DNA of 64,000 bases from Thioalkalivibrio sp. ALE31 (GTDB lineage Bacteria > Pseudomonadota > Gammaproteobacteria > Ectothiorhodospirales > Ectothiorhodospiraceae): assembly GCF_000377405.1 (NCBI RefSeq), contig NZ_KB905021.1, positions 148,038 to 212,037 of the forward strand, written 5' to 3'. Below are positions 53,049 through 62,162 of this stretch, in pieces. Positions within the stretch are counted from its first letter, which is position 1. Each line of letters begins with the position of its first letter. Under the pieces are notes generated by a model that was given only the letters and a program-made list of their open reading frames with translations, made no database searches and was not told the DNA's origin. Position numbers and translations under genes: made by a program.

Positions 53049-54449
53049 ATGTCCCAGTCCCAGCCGCTGTACGAGGCGCGAATCCCGATCCACCCGCGGT
53101 CGGTCAAGGGGCGGTTTCGCAACCTGAAGACCGGAATTCTCCTCCTGGCCTACGGGGTATTCTTCGGTCTGCCGTGGATCCGCTGGGAACGTGAATACGG
53201 GCCGGATCAGGCGGTGCTGTTCGACATCCCCGGGCGCCAGTTCCATATCTTCGACCTGGTTGTCTATCCGCAGGATATCTTCTGGCTGGCAGGCTTTCTG
53301 GTCCTCGCCGCATTGCTGCTGTTTTTTGTGACCGGTGTGGCCGGGCGCGTGTTCTGCGGCTACTTCTGCTTCCAGACCCTGTGGACCGATGTCTTCATGT
53401 GGCTGGAGCGCAAGATTCAGGGGGAGCGGCCCGCGCGCCTCCGGCTCGCCAAACAGCCCTGGAACGCCGAAAAGCTGGCGAAATATGGTCTCACCCATGC
53501 GTCCTGGCTGCTGGTGGCGTTCGCCACCGGGCTCGGGTTCGTCCTGTACTGGGGCGATGCGCCTTCCATCGTGGCGGACTTCTTTACCGGCCAGGCAGTG
53601 TACGCCGCCTATGTGACCGCGGGGATCCTGACCGCCACCACCTACACGTTTGCCGGGCTGGCCCGCGAGCAGGTCTGCACGTTCATGTGCCCCTACGCGC
53701 GTTTCCAGAGCGTGATGTTCGACCGCGACACCATGATCGTGTCGTACGACGAATCACGCGGCGAGGGCACCGCCGGCCGCGCCAAGGTCCAGGCCGGTCT
53801 GAAGACCCGCGAGCAGCGCCAGGCCGCCGGCGTCGGGGACTGCATTGACTGCGGCTACTGCGTGCAGGTGTGCCCGACCGGCATCGATATCCGCGACGGG
53901 CTGCAGTACCAGTGCATTCACTGTGCGCTGTGCATCGATGCCTGCGACACGATCATGGACAAGCAGGGCTGGCCACGCGGGCTGATCGCCTATACCTCGG
54001 AGCGCGAGCAGGAGGGCGGCAAGACTCGGTTCCTGAGGGGCAAGACGCTGGGTTATGGGGCGGCCGTGCTGGTCGTTATCGTTGCACTGGTTGCCAGCAT
54101 CGTGGGTCGCCCGCCCGTGGACGCCAACGTGAACCAGGTGCGCCAGCCGCTGTATGTGCAGATGTCCGACGGGCGCATCCAGAACGGCTACGAGATTCGC
54201 CTGAACAATACCGCGGACCGGGAGCTGGACTTCCAGATCGGACTCGCCGGGCTCGACGGCGCGGAGCTCGACCTCGGGCAGGTGGAGCGGATCCGCCTGG
54301 AGCCCGGGGAGCGACTCACCGTGGTCGCGCGCGTGCGCCACGACGTGCCCGAGGGCGCTCCCTCGCCGCAGCCGTTCCGTTTTGTGATTACGGATCGCGA
54401 GGGTCATATTGAACCGCTCGAAGTGACGTCCCAGTTCAGTCATCGCTAA
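53049..54449 (+). CDS. ccoG: Copper reductase / cbb3 assembly protein CcoG
   Basis: A 466-residue polyferredoxin membrane protein (RdxA/FixG family) that reduces Cu for cbb3 assembly. It has about five membrane spans, the conserved GRVFCGYFCFQTLWTD and REQVCTFMCPYARFQS segments, and two ferredoxin motifs, CIDCGYCVQVCP and CIHCALCIDACD. The C-terminal Ig-like periplasmic domain (about 375-466) is the usual FixG tail. The ATG at 53049 follows a gggagga site. Confidence 0.94.
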   Translation: MSQSQPLYEARIPIHPRSVKGRFRNLKTGILLLAYGVFFGLPWIRWEREYGPDQAVLFDIPGRQFHIFDLVVYPQDIFWLAGFLVLAALLLFFVTGVAGRVFCGYFCFQTLWTDVFMWLERKIQGERPARLRLAKQPWNAEKLAKYGLTHASWLLVAFATGLGFVLYWGDAPSIVADFFTGQAVYAAYVTAGILTATTYTFAGLAREQVCTFMCPYARFQSVMFDRDTMIVSYDESRGEGTAGRAKVQAGLKTREQRQAAGVGDCIDCGYCVQVCPTGIDIRDGLQYQCIHCALCIDACDTIMDKQGWPRGLIAYTSEREQEGGKTRFLRGKTLGYGAAVLVVIVALVASIVGRPPVDANVNQVRQPLYVQMSDGRIQNGYEIRLNNTADRELDFQIGLAGLDGAELDLGQVERIRLEPGERLTVVARVRHDVPEGAPSPQPFRFVITDREGHIEPLEVTSQFSHR

Positions 54450-54563
54450 CGGTGTTCCGTTGCGCACTGCGCCCGGGCGAGAAACAGTAATCGTGCTGCC
54501 GGAAATCGCGCGGCACCCCGCGAGCCCCTAGCTTGCGATCACGCAGGAAACGAAGAAGACATC

Positions 54564-55397
54564 ATGAGCAATCTCGTCATTACCCTCGGCGTCGGTACCG
54601 CGGCCCTGGCCATCCTGTTCGCGCTGATCTACCGCTTCACGCGGCTCAAGGCCTACAGCACATCGGCGGTGGTCGTCGCCCTCATGCTGTTTGTGTTCAT
54701 TCCCTACTCGATCCTGACCTGGCAGGGCGCGGATGTCTTCGCCATCCATCTCGCGCTGTACATCATCGTGCCCTACGGGCTGGGGATCGTCTTCACGCAG
54801 AAAGAGGCGGAGGCCGAGAGTGGCGGCAAGGCCAAGATTGGCCGGCTGCACTGGGCTCCGCTGGTTCTCGTGGGGTTTTTCACGATCGTCGCGTCCGTCC
54901 AGGCCGTCCTGATCACGCTGGCCCATAACGGGATGCCGCAGCAGTTTATCGGTTCCATCCTGCCGGAGCCGGAGAACCGGGCGGAGCAGGTGACCTCGGC
55001 ATTCCCGGGCACCGTGGCCGGCATGGAGAGCCGCAAGCAGGCCCTGGCCGTACACCGCGTGTCGGAGCTCCAGGCCCAGCGCGAGAAGGGCTGGCAGGTT
55101 CGTCAGGGCTGGGTCGAGCGCCCCACCGAGGGCGAGGCCGCCACGCTCCAGGTAGAGGTCCGGGATGCCGATGGCGTCCCGATCAACGACGCCAGCATCC
55201 GCGGCATCTTCATGTGGCTCGCCGACGAGCGCCGCGACCAGGGCTTCGAGATGCAGCACATGGGCGAAGGCCTGTACCAGGTCGAGGTCGCGCTGCCGGC
55301 CCCGGGGCGCTGGGATCTGCGCTTCCAGGTCCAGCGCGATGACCAGCTCCTGGAACAGCAGGCCCGGACCCGCGTGCGCAGCGCCCAGTCCGGCTGA
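54564..55397 (+). CDS. FixH-like cbb3 assembly protein with an enlarged membrane part
   Basis: A 277-residue protein in the fixH/ccoH position between ccoG and ccoI. The C-terminal half (about 180-275) looks like the FixH domain: LQVEVRDADGVPINDASIRG and GLYQVEVALPAPGRWDLRFQV are typical of its Ig-like periplasmic fold. The N-terminal half differs: about four hydrophobic segments (residues 5-23, 33-52, 60-78, 98-120), where ordinary FixH has one. It may be a fusion of a small membrane protein with FixH. The ATG at 54564 has a gaagaag upstream. Role is inferred from position. Confidence 0.75.
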   Translation: MSNLVITLGVGTAALAILFALIYRFTRLKAYSTSAVVVALMLFVFIPYSILTWQGADVFAIHLALYIIVPYGLGIVFTQKEAEAESGGKAKIGRLHWAPLVLVGFFTIVASVQAVLITLAHNGMPQQFIGSILPEPENRAEQVTSAFPGTVAGMESRKQALAVHRVSELQAQREKGWQVRQGWVERPTEGEAATLQVEVRDADGVPINDASIRGIFMWLADERRDQGFEMQHMGEGLYQVEVALPAPGRWDLRFQVQRDDQLLEQQARTRVRSAQSG

Positions 55398-55414
55398 CCC
55401 CCCGCGCTCCCGCC

Positions 55415-57955
55415 GTGGCGCTCGCGCCCGACTCGCAGGCCCCGGCAGCGTCCGCGGCCCCGACCCGGTGTTTCCACTGCGGGCTCGCTGTGCCCGCGGG
55501 CGCGTACTATCCCGTCACCTTCGAGGGGCGGGAAGAGCCTACCTGCTGCCCCGGCTGCCAGGCCGTGGCCGGGGCGATTATCGAGCGCGGCCTGGGGGCC
55601 TATTACCATCACCGCGATGCCCCGCCGGCGGAAAGCGGCAGTCCCCTGATCCCGGACGAGCTGCGCGAGCTGGAACTGTTCGATCATCCCGGCGTGCAGC
55701 AGCAGTTCGTCACGCCGGCGGGTGCGGCCGGCGAGCGCCGCGAAGCGGCCCTGATGCTGGAAGGCATCACCTGCGCGGCCTGTGTCTGGCTCAACGAGCG
55801 CCATGTCCAGGCCCTGCCGGGCGTGGAGAGCTTTCGCGTCAACTATTCCACCCATCGCGCCCAGGTCGTCTGGGACCCCGAACGGATCGCCTTGTCGGAC
55901 ATCCTCAAGGCAATCCGCGATATCGGCTACCACGCCCATCCCTACGACCCTGGTACCCGCGAGCAGGCGATTGCGCGCGAACGGGGGCTGGCCCTGCGCC
56001 GGATCGCCGTGGCCGCACTGGGCATGATGCAGGTGATGATGCTGGCCGTGGCCCTCTGGCTGGGCGCAGAGGACACCGAGCACGAGGACCTGCTGCAGTT
56101 CATGCGCTGGGTCGCCGCCGCGCTCACCACACCGGTGGTCCTCTACTCCGCAATCCCGTTCTACCAGAGCGCCTGGCGCGACCTGCGCCATCGCCAGCTC
56201 GGCATGGACGTACCGGTGAGCCTGGCGATCATCGTCACCTACCTCGCCAGCCTCTACGCGGTGATCCTCGGCACCGGTGAACACGTCTACTTCGAATCCG
56301 TGGTCATGTTCGTGTTCTTCCTGCTGACCAGTCGCTACCTGGAGCTGATCGCGCGCCAGCGCGCCAGCCATGCCATCGACCGCCTCGACCGACTGGTGCC
56401 GGCGATTGCCAACCGCGAGGGCCCCGACGGGCAGATCGAAGCGGTCCCGGTCGGCGAACTGGCCCCCGGCGACCGGGTGCGGGTCCGCCCCGGCGAGACC
56501 ATCCCGACCGACGGTGTCGTGCGCGCGGGCGAATCCACGGTCAACCGCGCCCTGCTGACTGGCGAGCCGGAGCCCCACCCGGCGCGCCCCGGCGATGCCG
56601 TGACCGGGGGCACCGTCAACGTCGACGGCCCTCTGTCCGTCGAGGTCCAGCGCGTCGGCGCGGAGACCACCCTGGCCGCGATCCAGCGCCTGCTCGACCG
56701 CGCGCAGACCGAGAAGCCCCGTATGGCGCGCATCGCCGAGGCCGGTACCGGCTGGTTCGTGGGCGCGGTGCTGGTACTTACGGCGCTGGCTGGCCTGGTC
56801 TGGTACGCCTGGATCGACCCGGCCCGCGCCCTCTGGGTGATGGTCGCGATGCTGGTCGCGACCTGTCCCTGCGCCCTGGCGCTGGCGACCCCGGTCGCGC
56901 TGACGGCCACCACCGGCGCACTCTCGCGCATGGGTCTGCTGGTGACCCGCGGCAGTGCCCTGGAGGCCTTGCCGCGGGTCGACATGGTCTGCCTCGACAA
57001 GACCGGTACCCTGACCGCCGGCATGCCGCGCCTGGTCGCCCGCGAGGACCTGCAGCCCGCCCCCGAGGGCGACGACTGGCTGGCGTGGGCGGCGGCGCTG
57101 GAGTCCCATTCCGAACACCCCCTGGCCCGGGCCCTGGCCGGGTCGGCGGGGGCCTCCCGCATCCACGCCACCGGGGTCCGGAACCTGCCGGGCCGGGGCC
57201 TCGAGGGCAGCATCGAGGGGCGCCGGGTGTCGATTGGCGGGGCCTCCATGCTGCCCTCCGGCGTCGACGCACCGAGTCCGGCCGCACCCGCGGACTATCC
57301 GCTGGCCACGCCGGTCTGGCTGGTCGTCGATGATCAGCCCGTCGCGCTGTTCTGGCTGGCCGACACCCCGCGTCCGGAGGTGCGGGATGTGCTCGGTGAC
57401 CTGCGGGCGCGCGGCCTGCGGGTGGTCCTGCTGACCGGAGACCGCCCCGAGGCCGCCAAGGCGTTTGCCGCGCAGATGGACATCGCCGAGGCCGAGGGGG
57501 GGCTGACGCCGGAGGACAAGCTCGCGTACGTGCGGGCGCGCCAGGCCGAGGGCCGGGTGGTGCTGATGGCCGGCGAGGGCATCAACGATGCCCCGGTGCT
57601 GGCCGGCGCCGACGTGTCGATGGCGATGGGCGGCGGCACCCAGCTGGCCCAGACCCAGGCCGACCTGGTCCTGCTGTCGGATCGCCTGGACCACTTGCCG
57701 CAGGCCCTGGATCAGGCGCGCCACACCCGGCGCGTGATCCGTCAGAACATTGCCTGGGCAATCGGCTACAACGTGGTGGCGCTGCCAGTGGCGGCCGCCG
57801 GCCTGCTGACCCCCTGGCTGGCGGCACTGGGCATGTCCCTCAGTTCGCTGCTGGTGGTGGGCAACGCGCTGCGGCTGCGACCGGCGCGGGAGACCGCGGA
57901 GCGCAGCCCCATTCGCCCTGCCGAGCCCGTGGCGCCGCCGCGGCCGCCGGTGTAG
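55415..57955 (+). CDS. ccoI: cbb3-type copper-exporting P1B-ATPase CcoI
   Basis: An 846-residue P-type ATPase needed to supply Cu to the cbb3 oxidase. The N-terminal zinc-finger-like part has CFHCGLAVP and CCPGCQAV, followed by a heavy-metal domain with ITCAACVWL. The membrane part has the Cu motif ATCPCALALATP, the phosphorylation site DKTGT, and TGDRPEA. The hinge, usually GDGINDAP, reads GEGINDAP (GAG codon near 57575). The start is a GTG at 55415 with no clear ribosome binding site, 17 bp after the fixH-like gene. It exports Cu(I) to the periplasm. Confidence 0.9.
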   Translation: MALAPDSQAPAASAAPTRCFHCGLAVPAGAYYPVTFEGREEPTCCPGCQAVAGAIIERGLGAYYHHRDAPPAESGSPLIPDELRELELFDHPGVQQQFVTPAGAAGERREAALMLEGITCAACVWLNERHVQALPGVESFRVNYSTHRAQVVWDPERIALSDILKAIRDIGYHAHPYDPGTREQAIARERGLALRRIAVAALGMMQVMMLAVALWLGAEDTEHEDLLQFMRWVAAALTTPVVLYSAIPFYQSAWRDLRHRQLGMDVPVSLAIIVTYLASLYAVILGTGEHVYFESVVMFVFFLLTSRYLELIARQRASHAIDRLDRLVPAIANREGPDGQIEAVPVGELAPGDRVRVRPGETIPTDGVVRAGESTVNRALLTGEPEPHPARPGDAVTGGTVNVDGPLSVEVQRVGAETTLAAIQRLLDRAQTEKPRMARIAEAGTGWFVGAVLVLTALAGLVWYAWIDPARALWVMVAMLVATCPCALALATPVALTATTGALSRMGLLVTRGSALEALPRVDMVCLDKTGTLTAGMPRLVAREDLQPAPEGDDWLAWAAALESHSEHPLARALAGSAGASRIHATGVRNLPGRGLEGSIEGRRVSIGGASMLPSGVDAPSPAAPADYPLATPVWLVVDDQPVALFWLADTPRPEVRDVLGDLRARGLRVVLLTGDRPEAAKAFAAQMDIAEAEGGLTPEDKLAYVRARQAEGRVVLMAGEGINDAPVLAGADVSMAMGGGTQLAQTQADLVLLSDRLDHLPQALDQARHTRRVIRQNIAWAIGYNVVALPVAAAGLLTPWLAALGMSLSSLLVVGNALRLRPARETAERSPIRPAEPVAPPRPPV

Positions 57956-57997
57956 GTACTGGTTTAAGCGGCTGGTCTGGCTGGGTACACTGGGGCC

Positions 57998-58219
57998 ATG
58001 ACCATCCTGTACCTCCTGATTCCGCTGGCGATGCTGTTTGCCCTGGTCGTGGGGTTGGTGCTCTTCTGGGCGATCCGTTCCGGCCAGTACGACGATCTCC
58101 AGGGCCCGGCGCACCGCATCCTGATGGATGACGACGACCCGCGGATCCCCACCCGTTCGGGAGACGACCCGCCCGGGCGGGACCGCGAGGGCCGTCCGGG
58201 CCAAAAGTCCGAGCGCTGA
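57998..58219 (+). CDS. ccoS: cbb3 oxidase maturation protein CcoS
   Basis: A 73-residue membrane protein with one span (LLIPLAMLFALVVGLVLFWAI) and the conserved motif SGQYDDLQGPAHRIL that marks CcoS. It is required for cofactor insertion into cbb3. It follows ccoI by 42 bp and starts at the ATG at 57998. The tail is charged and Arg/Asp-rich. Confidence 0.93.
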   Translation: MTILYLLIPLAMLFALVVGLVLFWAIRSGQYDDLQGPAHRILMDDDDPRIPTRSGDDPPGRDREGRPGQKSER

Positions 58220-58297
58220 CGTCGGTCGAACTTGCGCCGCGTCGCGGTGCCGCTTACCCTTCGCCTATTCTGGTTGGAAAATTCCGAGGATTGCGAG

Positions 58298-58399
58298 ATG
58301 CGCGACTGGTTTACCTTTGAGAACTTCCCGCTGACCTTTACGGCAGCCCTGATCATCTGGTCCTGGATCAGCTTCTTCTCGGTGATCCTGTTCGGCTGA
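58298..58399 (+). CDS. 33-aa membrane protein after ccoS
   Basis: A complete reading frame of 33 residues, MRDWFTFENFPLTFTAALII then WSWISFFSVILFG. It has an aggattgcgag site before the ATG and one predicted span. It is in the ccoGHIS line, just before a terminator. I recognise no family; possible roles are as a small oxidase or assembly subunit, by position only. It is too short for usual ORF calls. Confidence 0.5.
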   Translation: MRDWFTFENFPLTFTAALIIWSWISFFSVILFG

Positions 58400-58448
58400 T
58401 CCGGCGCGGAACGGGCCGGCGGGGCCATGTCGCCCGTTCGGCAACCAA

Positions 58449-58476
58449 AAAGGCCCCGGCTTGTGCCGGGGCCTTT
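58449..58476 (-). terminator. Bidirectional terminator (cbb3 locus / rpoH)
   Basis: A perfect 12-bp stem, AAAGGCCCCGGC (58449-58460) with its complement at 58465-58476, loop ttgt, in a convergent gap. The longer T run (TTTTT) lies on the minus strand, serving rpoH. Confidence 0.85.
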
Positions 58477-58515
58477 CTGCGTTCGGGGCCGGGATCGCCG
58501 GGCCGCAGGCCCGGG

Positions 58516-59382
<867 letters not shown>

Positions 59383-59416
59383 GCGTGGTGATTCCTCCCG
59401 ATTCTATGGCTCTAGA

Positions 59417-59443
59417 TTAGCAGTCTGATAGTGAGAGTGCTAA
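59417..59443 (-). promoter_or_regulatory. CIRCE element (HrcA operator) upstream of rpoH
   Basis: TTAGCAGTC-N9-GAGTGCTAA on the plus strand matches the CIRCE consensus TTAGCACTC-N9-GAGTGCTAA at 17 of 18 arm positions with exact 9-9-9 spacing. It is 35-61 bases before the rpoH ATG. A possible extended -10 (TGCTAATCT on the minus strand) overlaps it. Confidence 0.85.
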
Positions 59444-59485
59444 ACCCTGTAAAAGTTCCGGCCACTTTCTGCCAATGGGCGCACC

Positions 59486-60415
59486 CTATGGGGCATCCCG
59501 CAGCGCATGACCGCTGCCCAGTCGGGCCCCCAGCCAGCCCAGGAGCAGCCCGGCCAGCAGCAGGGTGAGCAGATGGCTGCCTCCGGGGAGCGCGAGCTGG
59601 AACGGAAGGTCGAATGCCGCGGCCGCCTGTTCCAGGGGTGCCCGGCTGAGGCCGATCCCGACCAGCAGCAGGAGGCCGGCGAAGACCCCGCCCCCCAGCC
59701 CGGTGATCAGACCACCGTACAGCGACGGCCGCCGCAGGAAGCGGTGGGTGGCCCCGCTGATGCGCGAGATGGCGATCTCCTCGCGGCGTTCGCGCAGTTC
59801 GGAGGCGGTGGCCAGGGCCAGGATCAGCAGGGCCCCCAGACCCAGCAGTGCCCCGACGACCGCCAGGATGCGCAGCCCCAGCTGATGCAGGCTGTTGAGT
59901 TGCCGGACCCACTCGTCGTCGCTGACCACGGTGGCGCCCGGTGCCGTGTCGGCGAGCGCCTGGCGCAGGGCCGCGACGGTTTCCGGCTCGGCGGTGGCCG
60001 GGAGCACGTCCACGACATCCGGCAGGGGGTTGTCATCCAGCCAGTCCAGCAGGCCCGGGTCGCTCAGGCCCTCGCGGTAGCGTGCCAGGGCCTCGTCGGC
60101 GTCGATCCAGGTCCAGCGCTCGATCCGCGCATCCGTCTCCAGGTGGCGCTCGAGCGCCGCCACCGTGTCCGGCTCCACGGCATCGAGATAGAGGGCGATG
60201 CGCGGCTCGTGGTTGACGTGGGCGGACAATGCGCGCGCATTGTCCAGCAGGACCCAGAGGTAGGCGGGCAGGGCGAGGATGAACCCCAGCACGGCGATAC
60301 TGATCAGGCTCAGGACGGGTGCCTGCAGGCGGCGCTGGAGGCTGCGCCGGGCGGCATCCCGGTGCGCCTCCAGCCAGGCCGGGACGGTGTCCAGGAGGCG
60401 GCGTCCGGGTTTCAC
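59486..60415 (-). CDS. ftsX: Cell division protein FtsX
   Basis: A 309-residue permease-like partner of FtsE that activates peptidoglycan hydrolases at the septum. It has an N-terminal span (VLSLISIAVLGFILALPAYLWVLL), a periplasmic loop (about 55-165), then three spans; RISGATHRFLRRPSLYGGLITGLGGG is the conserved FtsX end. It overlaps ftsE by four bases. The length is usual. It is followed by rpoH with a 103-bp gap holding the CIRCE element. Confidence 0.93.
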   Translation of the reverse strand: MKPGRRLLDTVPAWLEAHRDAARRSLQRRLQAPVLSLISIAVLGFILALPAYLWVLLDNARALSAHVNHEPRIALYLDAVEPDTVAALERHLETDARIERWTWIDADEALARYREGLSDPGLLDWLDDNPLPDVVDVLPATAEPETVAALRQALADTAPGATVVSDDEWVRQLNSLHQLGLRILAVVGALLGLGALLILALATASELRERREEIAISRISGATHRFLRRPSLYGGLITGLGGGVFAGLLLLVGIGLSRAPLEQAAAAFDLPFQLALPGGSHLLTLLLAGLLLGWLGARLGSGHALRDAP

Positions 60416-61089
60416 GTCGCGGACTCCGCGGCGCCGCGCGCCTCGATGCGGCCGTCCTCCAGGTGCAGGACCGGCTTGCCCATGCGTTCCACCAGCCCCA
60501 GGTCGTGGCTGGCGATCAACGCGGTCATGCCGACCCGGTTGAAGTCGTCGAACAGCTGCAGGATCTCGCGCGACAGCGCCGGGTCCAGGTTCCCGGTGGG
60601 CTCGTCCGCCAGCAGCAGGACCGGGCGGTGGACGATGGCCCGGGCAATCCCGACCCGCTGCTGTTCCCCCGCGGACAGGGTGCGCGGGTTCACCGCCTCC
60701 TTGTGCAGCAGACCGACCTTGTCGAGGGCCGCGCGTACGCGCTTGCGCATCTCCGGGCGGCGATAGGCGAGGATCTCCAGCGGCAGGGCGACGTTGTCGA
60801 ACACCGGACGGTCGAACAGCAGGCGGTGATCCTGGAACACCAGTCCGATACTGCGGCGAAAGCCGGGGATGGCGCGGCTGGAGAGGCGGTCGAGGTCGTG
60901 GCCGTTGACGCGGATGCGGCCGCGAGTGGGCCGCTCGAGCCCGGCGATCAGTCGCAGCAGCGTGCTCTTGCCGGCACCGGAGGGCCCGGTGATGAAGGCC
61001 ATCGCGCCCGCATCCACGCGCAGGCTGACATTGCTGAGCGCCTCCGCCGCGCTGCCGAACCGCTTGGTGACGCGTTGCAGCTGGATCAT
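60412..61089 (-). CDS. ftsE: Cell division ATP-binding protein FtsE
   Basis: A 225-residue ABC ATPase. Walker A is ITGPSGAGKSTLLRL, the Q-loop FQDHRLLFDRPVFDNVALPL, the signature LSAGEQQRVGIARAIVHRP and Walker B LLLADEPTGNLDP, then the switch His in ASHDLGLV. The start MIQLQRVTKRFGS at 61089 matches the family; a longer ORF upstream is not needed. It pairs with ftsX (4-base overlap) and follows ftsY by 10 bp, the usual ftsYEX-rpoH order. Confidence 0.96.
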   Translation of the reverse strand: MIQLQRVTKRFGSAAEALSNVSLRVDAGAMAFITGPSGAGKSTLLRLIAGLERPTRGRIRVNGHDLDRLSSRAIPGFRRSIGLVFQDHRLLFDRPVFDNVALPLEILAYRRPEMRKRVRAALDKVGLLHKEAVNPRTLSAGEQQRVGIARAIVHRPVLLLADEPTGNLDPALSREILQLFDDFNRVGMTALIASHDLGLVERMGKPVLHLEDGRIEARGAAESAT

Positions 61090-61099
61090 CCGGAGCGGG

Positions 61100-62107
61100 T
61101 CAGTCGCTGTCGCGGCCGAGCAGGGCGCGGACGAAGGCGCGTGCATCGAAGACCTGAAGGTCCTCGGCCTTCTCTCCGACCCCGATGAAGCGCACCGGCA
61201 CCCCCAGCTGTTCGGCCAGCGCGAACAGCACGCCGCCCTTGGCGGTCCCGTCCAGCTTGGTCACCACGATCCCGGTCAGGCCCAGCGCCTCGTGGAACTG
61301 GCGCGCCTGATTCAGGGCGTTCTGCCCGGTTCCGCCATCCACCACCAGCAGGACCTCGTCCGGGGCGTGTTCGTCCAGCCGCCCCATCACGCGCTTTACC
61401 TTGCGCACCTCGTCCATCAGGTTGGTCTGGGTATGCAGGCGCCCGGCGGTGTCCGCGATCATCACATCGATGCCGCGCGCCTGCGCCGCCTGCAGCCCGT
61501 CGTAGACCACCGATGCGGAATCGGCCCCGGTGCCCTGGGCGATCACCGGGGCGTTGTTGCGCTCGCCCCAGGTCTGCAGCTGTTCCACCGCCGCGGCGCG
61601 GAAGGTGTCGCCGGCCGCCAGCAGCACCGAGCGGCCGTTGGCCTGGAGGTGGTGCGCCAGCTTGCCGATGGTGGTGGTCTTGCCGGCGCCGTTGATGCCG
61701 ACCACGAGGATCGAGAACGGGCGTTCGGCCTCCGGGATCTCCAGCGGCTGCGAGACCGGCTCGAGGATCTCGATCATGGCCGCCTCGAGGGCGTCCATCA
61801 GCGCCTCGGCATCATCCAGCTGGCCGCGTTTTACCTCGCGGGTGATACGATCCATGATCCGCTGGGTCGCATCCAGGCCCACGTCCGCGAGGAGCAGGCG
61901 TTCTTCCAGCTCCTCGAACAGTTCGTCGTCGATCTTGCGCCGGAACAGCGACCCCAGATCGCCGCCCAGGGCCTGCCCGGTCTTGGCCAGGCCCTGGCGC
62001 AGGCGCTGGAACCAGCCCCCGCGGGCAGGCTTTTCCGGCTCGGCGTTCGCCGTCTCCGGCGGGGCGGCCGTGGAGTCTTCGGACTTCTTCTTGCGGAAAC
62101 CGAACAT
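61100..62107 (-). CDS. ftsY: Signal recognition particle receptor FtsY
   Basis: A 335-residue SRP-receptor GTPase that docks ribosome-nascent chains to the membrane. The N-terminal acidic region is short (about 30 residues), then the N domain and the G domain with [31 protein letters not shown] and [10 protein letters not shown]. The ATG at 62107 ([11 protein letters not shown]) is chosen over the TTG at 62122. It heads the ftsY-ftsE-ftsX cluster and is divergent from the M16 peptidase at 62163. Confidence 0.96.
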   Translation of the reverse strand: MFGFRKKKSEDSTAAPPETANAEPEKPARGGWFQRLRQGLAKTGQALGGDLGSLFRRKIDDELFEELEERLLLADVGLDATQRIMDRITREVKRGQLDDAEALMDALEAAMIEILEPVSQPLEIPEAERPFSILVVGINGAGKTTTIGKLAHHLQANGRSVLLAAGDTFRAAAVEQLQTWGERNNAPVIAQGTGADSASVVYDGLQAAQARGIDVMIADTAGRLHTQTNLMDEVRKVKRVMGRLDEHAPDEVLLVVDGGTGQNALNQARQFHEALGLTGIVVTKLDGTAKGGVLFALAEQLGVPVRFIGVGEKAEDLQVFDARAFVRALLGRDSD

Positions 62108-62162
62108 GCTCGATGTGGTCAAGTAGAGAGTTCGCCAATGCTAGCACGAGGATTCATGAATC

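Noticed and set aside
55103-58204. 1033-codon frame opposite the fixH-like gene and ccoI
   Set aside because: It is a shadow of two clear genes and crosses their boundary.
59460-59480. Possible sigma-54 site before rpoH (TGGCAGAAAGTGGC on the minus strand)
   Set aside because: The GG to GC spacing is one base short of the required distance.
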